Of a DNA stretch of 64,000 nucleotides, positions 1 to 8,569 are shown in pieces. The stretch lies in NCBI RefSeq assembly GCF_046054195.1, contig NZ_JBEQCS010000003.1:1-64000 (forward strand), given 5' to 3'. The position numbers and the translations under genes are program-made. Under the pieces are notes generated by a model. That model saw only the letters and a program-made list of their open reading frames with translations. It made no database searches and had not been told where the DNA came from. Within the stretch, counting starts at the first letter, position 1, and each line of letters begins with the position of its first letter. The stretch is from Celerinatantimonas sp046054195 (GTDB taxonomy: Bacteria; Pseudomonadota; Gammaproteobacteria; Enterobacterales; Celerinatantimonadaceae).

Positions 1-80
1 CAATTGACAAAATAACTGTCACGAATTTTGGTTCCCAAAATGTAGCGCCAGCTATTTTGCAACTGAGCTCAGCGTTATGT
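1..80. mobile_element. attC-like integron recombination site (right part)
   Basis: The first 65 bases fold into one long imperfect hairpin: 1-18 pairs with 49-65, with one extrahelical base (A7) and two mismatches, and 25-31 pairs with 35-41 around a TTC loop. It is followed by GCGTTATGT, with GTTATGT at 74-80. A long imperfect stem with bulged bases ending in a GTT-type core is the hallmark of attC sites of chromosomal integrons. The left half, expected to begin with an ACATAAC-type core, would lie before base 1. The fold is seen directly; the attC assignment is inference. Confidence 0.5.
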
Positions 81-137
81 TGCTGTTTCCGCTTCGGTAG
101 ATTCAAATGAAATGTTTGGAAATTAAGGTCTGTTTAA

Positions 138-437
138 ATGGAAAGATGTGAGATAGGAAATCTAGGACTAAGCCTGGCCGAAGATCTGTTTGCAGAAGCA
201 AAAAAATATCACGTCAAGTCGAATAAGCACGAGATATTGTGCTATGAGTCAGCTGGGGTTCGTGGAATGTCAGATGAGTTACTGACTGGAGATTCCTGTA
301 GGTATGATCTGATCGAATCCACTCTATTGTCGGATTGGGGTTCTCCATTGGCAGACGAAATTCCTGATCTATTTGAACGGGTAAAACTTTTTCGTCGTTT
401 GTATCAAGGCTATAAGTTACCAGAAACGGGTGAGTGA
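138..437 (+). CDS. hypothetical protein, first gene of a cassette-like pair
   Basis: This encodes a 99-residue acidic soluble protein that I do not recognise. It has no signal peptide or membrane segment. The ATG follows an AAGG-type ribosome site about 10 bases upstream. The gene starts 58 bases after the GTTATGT core of the attC-like site and its stop is one base before the ATG of the next gene, so the two are probably translated together. Small orphan genes with short leaders are typical cargo of integron cassettes. An immunity-type or other accessory role is possible but nothing in the sequence shows it. Confidence 0.5.
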   Translation: MERCEIGNLGLSLAEDLFAEAKKYHVKSNKHEILCYESAGVRGMSDELLTGDSCRYDLIESTLLSDWGSPLADEIPDLFERVKLFRRLYQGYKLPETGE

Positions 438-438
438 T

Positions 439-678
439 ATGGAGTACCCATCGGAGAGTCAAATATACGAATACATGCGAGTTCTGCTTCGTGAGTATTC
501 GAACTCTTTAGAATTGGAAGAACACCTTAAAGTTATAGACTCGTGCGAACGAGATGGTAGATTTCCACCAGGAAAATGGTTGCTGTACACTATTGATACA
601 AACATCAAAAACAGTTCTACCTCTTTGTCTGAGAAGCATCGAGAGATATACAGCGAAATATGTTCATTTTGTATATAA
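439..678 (+). CDS. hypothetical protein, second gene of a cassette-like pair
   Basis: This encodes a 79-residue charged protein of unknown function, with no membrane segment or known motif visible. I chose the ATG one base after the upstream stop; an in-frame GTG at 430 would overlap that stop and add three residues. A GGGTGAG stretch just upstream can serve as ribosome site. The stop is only 10 bases before ACATAAC (689-695), the exact inverse of the GTTATGT at 74-80, so the pair of genes is framed by complementary core-like heptamers. Confidence 0.45.
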   Translation: MEYPSESQIYEYMRVLLREYSNSLELEEHLKVIDSCERDGRFPPGKWLLYTIDTNIKNSSTSLSEKHREIYSEICSFCI

Positions 679-1027
679 ACGTTGGGGCACATAACGACGT
701 TCTAACACGCTTTTGTCCAATGAGTTGCCATGTCGATCGAGGCTATCTCGTTTATGCCCGGTTGTTCGCTAGTGCAAAATCGTGGTGGGAGTAAGTGAAT
801 GAAGGTGGCATAAATCCGTTAAAAGAGTTTGCGGGAAAGCTCCGTTCTTACCTTAATGGAATTACCGCTTCAGCAGTTTATCTTAGAATACCAGCACCCT
901 TAGAGGGATAAACAAAAAGTTAAAGTTAATCAAACGGATAGGATGGATATGGTTATTGAAACATCGATTCTTCTTAAAGATAAAAGCGGCTTTCTCCGAA
1001 AAGCCGCAATGAACCTAATAAGAGTCT
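679..1027. other. non-coding stretch, possible cassette end and debris
   Basis: The stretch begins with ACATAAC at 689-695, inverse of the core at 74-80, but I could not find the matching right half of an attC before 1027. A GTG-started frame of 38 codons at 795-911 is open but has no ribosome site and no recognisable product. The only other element is the crotonase terminator at its right end. It reads as eroded accessory DNA. Confidence 0.4.
981..1007 (-). terminator. Rho-independent terminator of the crotonase gene
   Basis: An 8-bp perfect stem (986-993 with 1000-1007) is followed on the minus strand by TTTTA. It lies about 20 bases after the stop of the crotonase gene. Confidence 0.75.
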
Positions 1028-1855
1028 TTAAAGTTGGTCTCTAAGTAGCTGTTCTAAATTTCTCTCTCCATAAATTGTTTGTGCTCCATTATCTAAACCC
1101 TCCCTAATCAATTTTTCGGCAACTGGCTGTATAAACAATCTCGCCCATTCGTTGCTTTCACGCACAAAACCGTTTGTAAGATCTTCAGCAGGAATAGCGT
1201 TCTTCGCGGCAGCAATTATTCCGTCCGGTAATGTCGCAATATTACATGCGAGTCGTTGAACGAATGCATCCAGTTCATGATTGGGAAGCGCTCGATTAAT
1301 CCAGCCATATTTCTCGGCTGTCTTCGCATCGATTAGGTCTGCGCCCAAGACAACCTCAAGCGCTCGGCCTCGAGTCATACGCTGTGACAAATATTGTGTT
1401 GCACCACCACCAGGGATTATTCCCATTAAAGCTTCGCATTGAGCTAATCCAGAACCATCTATTGCAGCAAACGACATATCAACTGCTGCTACAAATTCTG
1501 CACCGCCACCACGGGCAAAACCTTGGAGTTTTACAATCGTAACTTGTGGTTGATGACGGATCATTTCAGCAAACGCTTGAAACGGATTTAAGCCCTCTGG
1601 TACGTTTTTCGCTAGTTCATCCAAAACATGAGGCTCATCAATTAACTTCATATCGACGTGAGCAATAAATAACTCGGGATTAGCACTTTGAAATACTATG
1701 ACCTTAGTTTTGTCATCGTTCCGTATATCTGTTAGAAAATGCTGGATATCATTCATCAACTTTACATCCAATACATTAACCGGTGGATTGTTAATTGTGA
1801 TCGTAGCCACTCCATCAATATTTTGGACATCAATTGTCGAATAAGTATCTTTCAT
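1028..1855 (-). CDS. enoyl-CoA hydratase/isomerase family (crotonase) protein
   Basis: This 275-residue crotonase-fold protein acts on an acyl-CoA thioester in the cytoplasm; the substrate is unknown. The oxyanion-hole segment ARGGGAEF is near residues 114-121 and GIIPGGGA near 145-152. Both acidic positions used by classical hydratases appear present (Glu120 in GGGAE and Glu141), so true hydratase activity is plausible. It stands alone, without thiolase or dehydrogenase partners, and is divergent from an HxlR regulator 106 bases away, which suggests a stress- or substrate-induced single-gene unit rather than the housekeeping beta-oxidation enzyme. The family call is firm; the reaction is not. 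Confidence 0.85.
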   Translation of the reverse strand: MKDTYSTIDVQNIDGVATITINNPPVNVLDVKLMNDIQHFLTDIRNDDKTKVIVFQSANPELFIAHVDMKLIDEPHVLDELAKNVPEGLNPFQAFAEMIRHQPQVTIVKLQGFARGGGAEFVAAVDMSFAAIDGSGLAQCEALMGIIPGGGATQYLSQRMTRGRALEVVLGADLIDAKTAEKYGWINRALPNHELDAFVQRLACNIATLPDGIIAAAKNAIPAEDLTNGFVRESNEWARLFIQPVAEKLIREGLDNGAQTIYGERNLEQLLRDQL

Positions 1856-1909
1856 AATGTTGTTCTCCTAGGCCTTTCATCGTGTGGAATATGATGGTAT
1901 ACAGTGAGC

Positions 1910-1962
1910 ACCTAGTGTCAATTACGCACCTAATTCATACCTAGTATCCTGGAGAATACCTA
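1910..1962. promoter_or_regulatory. ACCTA repeats in the crotonase/hxlR intergenic region
   Basis: ACCTA occurs at 1910, 1928, 1939 and 1958 on the plus strand, spaced 18, 11 and 19 bases, filling the gap up to the regulator's start codon. A minus-strand TTGACA (1916-1921) with TACCAT 16 bases downstream could be the crotonase promoter, partly covered by the repeats. A role as binding sites for the adjacent HxlR-type regulator is inference. Confidence 0.3.
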
Positions 1963-2327
1963 TGAGCAAAGACGTTTATCCTGTTTACAGAGCTGACTGT
2001 CCAAGTCGCGTCATTCTTGATCAAATTGCAGATAAGTGGTCAATGTTAGTTATGTTAGTTTTAAAAGAACCACACCGTTTTAATGCTATCAAAAGGCGTC
2101 TTGACGGTATTAGCCAACGAGTTTTGACCAGTACACTACGTAAACTAGAACGAAATGGAATGGTGACAAGAACTGTTAAAGATGGAAAAACGCTTAGCGT
2201 TGAATATGCTTTAACACCCCTTGGACAGTCGTTAGAACTTCCCTTTACTGCACTGTATCAGTGGACCGTTGAGCATATGGATACAATTCAAACTTACCAA
2301 GCTCTATACGATGGTCAGAATGATTAG
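1962..2327 (+). CDS. HxlR-family winged-helix transcriptional regulator
   Basis: This 121-residue protein matches the HxlR family: an N-terminal Cys within CPSR, then ILDQIADKWSMLVMLVL, then the recognition region GISQRVLTSTLRKLERNGMV. The length is usual for the family. Members bind DNA as dimers and often sense electrophiles or oxidants through the N-terminal cysteine (residue 12 here). It is divergent from the crotonase gene, the most likely target. An AGG-type ribosome site is weak: the start is preceded by CTGGAGAATACCT, giving GGAG at a suitable distance. Confidence 0.88.
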   Translation: MSKDVYPVYRADCPSRVILDQIADKWSMLVMLVLKEPHRFNAIKRRLDGISQRVLTSTLRKLERNGMVTRTVKDGKTLSVEYALTPLGQSLELPFTALYQWTVEHMDTIQTYQALYDGQND

Positions 2328-2530
2328 AAGCATTGAAATGTGGACATATAGTTCTATTTAAATTTAGATGTCGTTGAATGTTGAATGTTTTAAGGCTGAA
2401 TCGCCACTACTTCATCAATGACTTGGAGATTTATGCCCCAAGACATGTCGCCATCTGTTGAATGGACGCAGTTTTGCCCAAGGCTTAGTTGCAAAAATAT
2501 TCTGCCCAGTGAGGTGATAAAGCGAACCTT

Positions 2531-2764
2531 ATGTTTAAATCTGAAGCATTAAATTTTATTTTAGAAGCTGAGCTTAAAGCAGGAAATACTATTTTTGAGC
2601 AGTCCGCTTGGCCGCCCAAATGTAGCAAACTCATAATCTTAAAAAACCGATTTTCAAAAAATTATGACTCAGCATTACTCACCTATAGAAGGTTAGATGA
2701 GCCACATTACTGGTACAGTGAATATTTAACTCTTGATGGCGATGAGTGTATTGCTTGCCGCTAG
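2531..2764 (+). CDS. small hypothetical protein
   Basis: This encodes a 77-residue protein with a mixed charged/aromatic composition and a C-terminal CIACR. I do not recognise the family. No signal peptide or membrane segment is evident. The start is preceded by GTGAGGTGATAAAGCG, giving a usable AGG ribosome site at long spacing. It lies 39 bases upstream of an acetyltransferase gene that has its own ribosome site, so the two may share a transcript. The codon use resembles its neighbours, which favours a real gene, but this rests on an open frame only. Confidence 0.5.
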   Translation: MFKSEALNFILEAELKAGNTIFEQSAWPPKCSKLIILKNRFSKNYDSALLTYRRLDEPHYWYSEYLTLDGDECIACR

Positions 2765-2803
2765 AGCCGCGATAATATAAATACGAGTGCTAGGAGCCAA
2801 CCT

Positions 2804-3334
2804 ATGCAGACGCAGCGATTACAAATATTACCTCCATCGATGGTGATTCAACCATTGATGTATGAGGCGTTACTTGAAAGTGAAAACGAGCTTCGAGAAT
2901 TTTGTCCATGGGTAGATTCGGTTTTGAAGCTAGAAGACTCAGTGGCAAACACTCAGCAAGCGATTCGAAACTATGAAAATTTTGAAGGTGAGCTGCGCTA
3001 TTCGCTCATTAACAAAGATTCTGGTCAGTTTGTTGGGGTTATCGGGCTTATTATTCGCGATCCAGACGTGCCATTTTTTGAGATTGGTTACTGGCTGCGA
3101 AGTGCTTGTGTGGGTTTTGGCTATATGAGCGAAGCTGTTCAAGCGCTTGAGCAATACGCATTTAAAACACTTGATGCGCGCCGGATAGAAATTACAGCTG
3201 CCGAAGAAAACCTAAAAAGTAGAGCAGTTGCACAACGCTGTAATTATCAATTAGAAGCAACGTTGCATAACGCGCGCAGATTGCCTTCGGGTCAATTAGC
3301 TAATACGGTTGTTTATGCGAAAACCCATTTATAA
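2804..3334 (+). CDS. GNAT-family N-acetyltransferase, RimJ/RimL type
   Basis: This 176-residue protein has the layout of RimJ/RimL-type acetyltransferases: an N-terminal MQTQRLQILPPS strand, PDVPFFEIGYWLRSACVGFGYMSEAV (split here as the beta4 and acetyl-CoA-binding helix region, about residues 85-111), then the ARRIEITAAEENLKSRAVAQRCNY-like tail in two parts. It probably transfers acetyl groups to a protein N-terminus or a small amine in the cytoplasm. The start follows a good AGGAG site. The substrate cannot be told from sequence. Confidence 0.85.
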   Translation: MQTQRLQILPPSMVIQPLMYEALLESENELREFCPWVDSVLKLEDSVANTQQAIRNYENFEGELRYSLINKDSGQFVGVIGLIIRDPDVPFFEIGYWLRSACVGFGYMSEAVQALEQYAFKTLDARRIEITAAEENLKSRAVAQRCNYQLEATLHNARRLPSGQLANTVVYAKTHL

Positions 3335-3453
3335 CGACTAAATTTGGCATTTAATGGCCTGTTAGCTGCATAATTCACACAAATTTCCCTTTTCATTTTG
3401 TGGATTAACTGGATAATACGCCGCTCATTTAATTTATGTAGTGAGTGACACTA

Positions 3454-4020
3454 ATGTCTACTGAAGCAACTTTATTAGCACGTAGCGGCTCAAAATGTGA
3501 GCTTTGCTCAGCTGAAACTTCTCTAAGTCCTTATGTGGTCGCACCACATACACAATTAAGTGTCGATCACGGCGTGATGATTTGTGACCATTGCAAAGCT
3601 CAATTAGAAGAACCAGAACAAACTGATGTGAACCATTGGCATTGTCTAAATGAAAGTATGTGGAGTGAACATCCACCGGTTCAGGTTTTGGCATGGCGTC
3701 AGCTCAAACAGTTAAGTGCTGAAAATGGTTGGGCACATGATCTCCTTGATATGATGTACATGGAAGAAGACGTGCAAAAATGGGCTGAATCAGGCTTAAA
3801 CGATGTTCAAGAAAAGACATTAGATGCCAACGGCGCTGAGCTCAATAAAGGCGACAACGTCACAGTGATTAAAGATTTACCTATCAAAGGGACCAAGCAG
3901 GTAATTAAGCAAGGTACTGTGATCCGAGGGATCGGTTTATCAGATGACCCAACACTGGTCTCTGGCAAAGTGAATGGTCAGTCCATGTATGTGATTGCCG
4001 CGTTTTGCCGCAAAAAATAA
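3454..4020 (+). CDS. PhnA-domain zinc-ribbon protein
   Basis: The 188-residue protein has an N-terminal zinc ribbon (Cys15, Cys18, Cys44, Cys47) and a C-terminal PhnA domain from about residue 120 (LDANGAELNKGDNVTVIKDL onward). This is the long form of the family; the short E. coli PhnA is not needed for phosphonate use and its role is unclear, so no function is claimed. I chose the ATG at 3454 over the in-frame GTG at 3445 because GTGAG sits 8 bases upstream. It is followed by a strong bidirectional terminator. Confidence 0.85.
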   Translation: MSTEATLLARSGSKCELCSAETSLSPYVVAPHTQLSVDHGVMICDHCKAQLEEPEQTDVNHWHCLNESMWSEHPPVQVLAWRQLKQLSAENGWAHDLLDMMYMEEDVQKWAESGLNDVQEKTLDANGAELNKGDNVTVIKDLPIKGTKQVIKQGTVIRGIGLSDDPTLVSGKVNGQSMYVIAAFCRKK

Positions 4021-4034
4021 CCGTACAAAATTAA

Positions 4035-4060
4035 AAAAGGTACTCATTTGAGTACCTTTT
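4035..4060. terminator. bidirectional Rho-independent terminator
   Basis: GGTACTCA (4039-4046) pairs with TGAGTACC (4049-4056) around a short loop, with an A-run before and TTTT after. It separates the convergent phnA-like and GH127 genes and has U-tracts in both directions. Confidence 0.85.
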
Positions 4061-4076
4061 GTCTTTGGATGAGAAG

Positions 4077-6065
4077 CTAAAGCTCGTTAATCCACACTCG
4101 CATTTCACCTTCACCGCGATTGGCCCAGCTAAAATAGGGCACAAGTGTTAACTCATACTCTGTCAGCGCAGGTTTTGCGCCATTATAAGAATATAAAGGT
4201 TGGCTTTGCGCTTGATTCGCATCGATGCGGTAAGCCTTCGCTTTTAACAGCGTTTTGCCAGACAAAAGCCCGCTACCTTCAACGCATTTAAGCGCAACGC
4301 TCGAATCGATCAGTAAATTGTGGAGCTGTTCGCCGTTGTCGGCTTGTTCAATGCAATAGACTAATGGCCCGCGTTGAATGGCAACTTTGCGAGCATCATG
4401 ACGCAATAGCGGATTTGGCCGCACCAGCATGGCTTGCATTGGCAGTTGCAGGAGGATTTCATCGCCAGTTTGCCATTGCCGATTGATATGAATATACCCA
4501 TCACCATTTTTGTTTTCAGCGTTAATATTGCTTTGATTAACGCTCACTTTGGGGTGCTGGCACCAATTGGGAATACGCAGTGCGATATCTGCATCGCTCG
4601 GATTATCCATTTCAAGTTTAAAGCTAATCGTGTCTTGCCACGGATAGTTACCTTTTTGTATCAGTTTAATTTCACCCTTAGCAAGGCTTAGGGTACTTTC
4701 ACTGGCAATAAATAAGTTGGTGAATATCGTATTATCTTTCACGGTGTAGATGTAGTTGCCAATGGAGCCAATTAAACGCGCAACATTAGGTGGGCAACAC
4801 GCACAACCGAACCACTGTTGACGAATAGGTTTAACATGGTCATAAATGTGATTATGGGCAATCGCTTTGGGATAAACCTCAAGTGGATTGACATAAAAGA
4901 AATGTTTGCCATCAAGGGCCATTCCAGCTAAAACCGTGTTGTAAAGTGCTCGCTCCATCACATCGGCATAATCGCTGTTGGGCTCAAGCTGAAGCATCTG
5001 ATTGGCAAACATAATCAAACCAATTGAAGCACAGGTTTCAGTGTAGGCGGTGTCATTCGGCAAATCATAATCACAGCTAAACGCTTCGCCAGTGCTCTGT
5101 GAGCCGATTCCTCCGGTAATGTACATCTGTTTGTTGGTGACGTTTTTCCACAGCGTTCGACACGCTGTTAACTTTTCTTGATTGTGGGTAATGCGTGCTA
5201 AGTGGGCAACGCCTGCCATTAGATAGACAAATCGCACCGCGTGGCCAGTTGCGAGTGTTTGCTTAGTGATTGGCGCATGCGCTTGAGAGTAATTCTTCTG
5301 TTCAACCATCCATGCTTTTCCATGGGGTTGCCAATAGGAAGTTCGCCCGCGTTTTTCATATTCGATGTCATAGTAATGCGGTTTCTGACCACGTTGCTCG
5401 ATAAAGAATTGGCAAAGTTGGGTGTACCGCTCATCTTTAGTGACTTCATAAAGACGCATGAGCGCAAGCTCAACCTCTGGATGACCTGGATATCCTAGAA
5501 GTTGCCCAGGTTTTTTACCAAAGACATCGTTAATATGATCTGCAAATTTACAGACGATATTCAAAAGTGCTGTTTTTTGAGTCGCACAGTAATAAGCTAC
5601 GCCCGCTTCGATTAAATGCCCGGCGCAGTAGAGCTCATGGCATTCGCAAACATTCGTCCATTTTTCGTCTGGGGCTTTGACTGTGAAATAGGTATTCACG
5701 TAACCGTTAGGTTGCTGCGCTTTACCGATGAGCTCAATTACATCATCGGCGAGGGATTCTAAGGCTGAGTCAGGATGATTCGACAACGAGTAGGCCACGG
5801 CTTCTAGCCATTTGGCAACATCACTATCTTGAAACACCATCCCATAAAATTCCCCCTGCATCTGGTCTGCGGCAATTTTGAAGTTGTCAATTGCATGGCT
5901 GGGTTCAGCATCATCAATTGTGTCATTCAGAGCGCCCCATTGATAAGGAATAACGACTTCGTTGATCAGTTTCTGATATTGCGTCCAGAATAAATCCTTA
6001 ATTGCAACATGAGTAAATTGAGATTCTGTACATTCAGTTTTCATATCTTTGTTCGCTCTATGCAT
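4077..6065 (-). CDS. GH127 beta-L-arabinofuranosidase
   Basis: This 662-residue protein is close in layout to Bifidobacterium HypBA1, which releases L-arabinose from beta-1,2-linked arabinofuranosides. The zinc/catalytic set is visible: Glu343 and Cys345 in ETCASI, Cys423 and the nucleophile-equivalent Cys424 in FGCACCPPNVAR, and Glu327 in TGEAF. The C-terminal LVPYFSWANRGEGEMRVW is also family-typical. No signal peptide, so it acts in the cytoplasm on imported oligosaccharides. It overlaps the end of the upstream symporter gene by 8 bases; Met8 (codon at 6044) is an alternative start just past that stop. Co-transcription with the symporter is very likely. Confidence 0.93.
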   Translation of the reverse strand: MHRANKDMKTECTESQFTHVAIKDLFWTQYQKLINEVVIPYQWGALNDTIDDAEPSHAIDNFKIAADQMQGEFYGMVFQDSDVAKWLEAVAYSLSNHPDSALESLADDVIELIGKAQQPNGYVNTYFTVKAPDEKWTNVCECHELYCAGHLIEAGVAYYCATQKTALLNIVCKFADHINDVFGKKPGQLLGYPGHPEVELALMRLYEVTKDERYTQLCQFFIEQRGQKPHYYDIEYEKRGRTSYWQPHGKAWMVEQKNYSQAHAPITKQTLATGHAVRFVYLMAGVAHLARITHNQEKLTACRTLWKNVTNKQMYITGGIGSQSTGEAFSCDYDLPNDTAYTETCASIGLIMFANQMLQLEPNSDYADVMERALYNTVLAGMALDGKHFFYVNPLEVYPKAIAHNHIYDHVKPIRQQWFGCACCPPNVARLIGSIGNYIYTVKDNTIFTNLFIASESTLSLAKGEIKLIQKGNYPWQDTISFKLEMDNPSDADIALRIPNWCQHPKVSVNQSNINAENKNGDGYIHINRQWQTGDEILLQLPMQAMLVRPNPLLRHDARKVAIQRGPLVYCIEQADNGEQLHNLLIDSSVALKCVEGSGLLSGKTLLKAKAYRIDANQAQSQPLYSYNGAKPALTEYELTLVPYFSWANRGEGEMRVWINEL

Positions 6066-7464
6066 GTTGTGGTTTAATTTGTTGAGTAATTTTATCCATC
6101 AGAGGCATATCCAATTTGCTTTTGGCAATGAGCAACGCCAAGATCAAATGGATCACCGCAGGGATAAAGGTTTCGATACAAACCATCCCGCTGATAGATT
6201 GTGTCGTCTGATTTGCAAGACCTGGCTGATAGGCGATGATCACCAGAATTAAGCTGACAATTGCCGCACCCGATGCCCATGCCAGTTTGATAAAGAACAG
6301 GTTAAAGGCGAAATTAAGCCCGGATGAACTCACGCCTGTTTTCCAGCGTCCGTAATCGTCGGCAAAGGCCATCAACGAGAAGTGCAAAGGCAAGGTAATA
6401 CCCAATAAGAAGTGATAAACGAAAATAATCCCAAGCCAGAGCATCTGACTGTGAGCTCCGATTGGTAGCAAAAACATCGCTGCAGAGTAGATAGCCAACA
6501 GCAAATTTAGATACATATAGAGCTTTTTAAGCTCAATGATGCGAGTTAAATAACTGACGGTTAGCGGGCCAAGGATCCCACCTGCGGTGACCATTGCAAA
6601 AAAGATGGATGTATAAGAAGTACTTCCTTGCAGCGCGTAGTTGATAAAATACATATAGCCACCGCCGCGGATATTAAAGATGTTAATCAAGAAAAATGAC
6701 ATGAATAACATCAGTAATAATTGATCGTTTTTGCGAATACTCGCTATGTGCTCTTTAAATGAAAACCGCCCCATGGTGCTCACTGACACGCGCTCTTTTA
6801 CGCTGACAAAACACCAAATAAACATAACCGCGGCACAGCCACAGAGAATCATCACTCCATAGCGGTAACCCAGCGCCGCTTGGTTAGCATCAAAGTGGCC
6901 CACAAACCATGGTAATCCTACCGCAACCATTGCACCGGCAATGCCAGTTAAGACAAAGCGCCAAGATTGGCATTGAATCACTTCTTTGTGGTTAGTGGTC
7001 ATAGTGCTGATAAGCGCACAATATGGGACGTTGATGGCGGTATAGCAGATAGATAACAGCATGTAAGTTACAAAGGCATAGAGAACCTTCATGGTGTAAC
7101 TAACATCTGGAACGCTAAAGGTCATAATCCCGACTATTGCTATCGGAATTGCAATCCATAACTGCCAGGGCCGAAATCGGCCAAATCGACTATGCGTTTT
7201 ATCCGCAACGACGCCCATCAGTGGGTCGGTGATTGCATCAAATACGCGTAACACTAAAAATAACATACCAACGATTGCTGGCGTTAAACCAAAAATGTCG
7301 GTATAGAAAAATGTCAAAAAGTTACCAATTAATGCAGTAATAATGGTGCCGCCTGCATCGCCGAGTCCATAACCGAACTTTTCACTTGCTCTGATATGTA
7401 CTGTCGCTGGGTCAACCTTGTGTGCGTCGCCCAATACTAAAGTATCTTGTGCAGCTTGGGACAT
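6058..7464 (-). CDS. GPH-family sugar:cation symporter (MelB/YicJ type)
   Basis: This 468-residue transporter has about 12 hydrophobic segments and the family motifs FGYGLGDAGG near residue 30 and DAITDPLMGVVADKTHSRFGRFRPW near 76-101 (quoted as two abutting pieces: DAITDPLMG and RFGRFRPW). GPH proteins import glycosides with Na+ or H+ across the inner membrane. It is first in the operon with the GH127 gene and divergent from an AraC regulator, so the expected cargo is a short arabinofuranoside. The exact substrate is inferred from context only. Confidence 0.9.
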   Translation of the reverse strand: MSQAAQDTLVLGDAHKVDPATVHIRASEKFGYGLGDAGGTIITALIGNFLTFFYTDIFGLTPAIVGMLFLVLRVFDAITDPLMGVVADKTHSRFGRFRPWQLWIAIPIAIVGIMTFSVPDVSYTMKVLYAFVTYMLLSICYTAINVPYCALISTMTTNHKEVIQCQSWRFVLTGIAGAMVAVGLPWFVGHFDANQAALGYRYGVMILCGCAAVMFIWCFVSVKERVSVSTMGRFSFKEHIASIRKNDQLLLMLFMSFFLINIFNIRGGGYMYFINYALQGSTSYTSIFFAMVTAGGILGPLTVSYLTRIIELKKLYMYLNLLLAIYSAAMFLLPIGAHSQMLWLGIIFVYHFLLGITLPLHFSLMAFADDYGRWKTGVSSSGLNFAFNLFFIKLAWASGAAIVSLILVIIAYQPGLANQTTQSISGMVCIETFIPAVIHLILALLIAKSKLDMPLMDKITQQIKPQHA

Positions 7465-7664
7465 AATGTTGCCTCGTTCTTATTGTAGGGATCTATCTTT
7501 TATTGTTAGAACGAGTGTGGCCCTCGCTTAGCCATTCAGGTAGAGCATGTATCAACATAAAAACAGGACAAATCCGACTCTGTGTTTGAATTTGTGAGCT
7601 GTATCTTTTTTCATCGTTTGTCCTTTGTTTAGATTTAATCTCAAGTAACGATACGGATAATTAC
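7465..7664. promoter_or_regulatory. divergent control region, symporter-GH127 operon / AraC regulator
   Basis: Two separated inverted repeats are visible: CTCGTTCT (7473-7480) with AGAACGAG (7508-7515), and AGGACAAA (7565-7572) with TTTGTCCT (7617-7624). The first overlaps the expected leader of the symporter operon, the second lies before the AraC-type gene. Such spaced half-sites suit a looping or dimeric AraC-type regulator, but binding is inference. Confidence 0.4.
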
Positions 7665-8477
7665 ATGGCGAATATTTATATCGATCACCCCTTGGAGATT
7701 GAGAATGGGGGATTATTTGTATCCAATGGGCGAGGAATCCACCCTAAACGGGTGATAGAATCCTACGAACTTATTTTTGTATTACATGGCACGTTAGCGA
7801 TACGTGAAGGGGCTCACGATTATCTATTAAAAAGTGGTGATGTGTTGATATTGCACCCGAAAATTGAGCACCAAGGGATCGCTAATTTCCCAGCCGATCT
7901 GAAGTTTTACTGGGTGCATTTTCGCATAAATTCAAAGCAGTTATCTGCACGCTCGATGACTGCGATCGATTTAATTAAAACCGGGCAAGTAGGAGATACT
8001 ACAAAAATTACGGAACTGTTTAACTTAATGCTTAGAGAGCAAGAGTTGGGTGTTGATAAACTGACGCTTAACTTATTGCTGCTGGTTATTCTGCGCGAGA
8101 TTAGCTTAAAAAGTGATTTAGACAAGTTAACGAAACCCAAAGAGCTGGCGTATCGAGCACGTTCGTTGATTCGCCGCTTTTATAATGAGCCGCTAACTCC
8201 TGGGCAGATAGCTCACAGCTTAAAATGCAATGTGGATTATTTAGGACGTATTTATAAGCAAACGTTTGCCTGTTCCTTGGGGGAAGCGATACAGCTGCAA
8301 AAAGTATCAGCAGCAAAACATCAGTTAGTTGAGCAAAGTCAGACCATTAGTGAAATAGCCGATGAGTTAAGTTATCGCGATACTGGCTATTTTCGGCGCA
8401 TCTTCGTAAAACACGTTGGCATGACGCCTTCGCGTTATCGCAAGCTTTATAGTATTGCCCGAATTAACTCCAATTAA
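7665..8477 (+). CDS. AraC-family regulator of the arabinoside locus
   Basis: This 270-residue protein has an N-terminal cupin sugar-binding domain (about residues 20-95, with YLLKSGDVLILHPKIEH) and a C-terminal double helix-turn-helix (about 165-265, ending ISEIADELSYRDTGYFRRIF and GMTPSRYRKL). This is the AraC/XylS layout. It lies divergent from the symporter-GH127 operon and upstream of a GH51 gene, so the likely ligand is L-arabinose or an arabinoside and the likely role is local activation. No firm ortholog is recognised. Confidence 0.9.
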   Translation: MANIYIDHPLEIENGGLFVSNGRGIHPKRVIESYELIFVLHGTLAIREGAHDYLLKSGDVLILHPKIEHQGIANFPADLKFYWVHFRINSKQLSARSMTAIDLIKTGQVGDTTKITELFNLMLREQELGVDKLTLNLLLLVILREISLKSDLDKLTKPKELAYRARSLIRRFYNEPLTPGQIAHSLKCNVDYLGRIYKQTFACSLGEAIQLQKVSAAKHQLVEQSQTISEIADELSYRDTGYFRRIFVKHVGMTPSRYRKLYSIARINSN

Positions 8478-8569
8478 TGCTAATTTATTCGCTAAACGTC
8501 CAGCTCTTCATATTTAATTGAACTAACTCGTTGTATAGTCGTACTAATTTAAATCATTAGAGGATAAAA

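Noticed and set aside
795..911. GTG-started 38-codon frame in the accessory region
   Set aside because: No ribosome site, no recognisable product, and lies in eroded DNA; kept only as a note in the gap entry.
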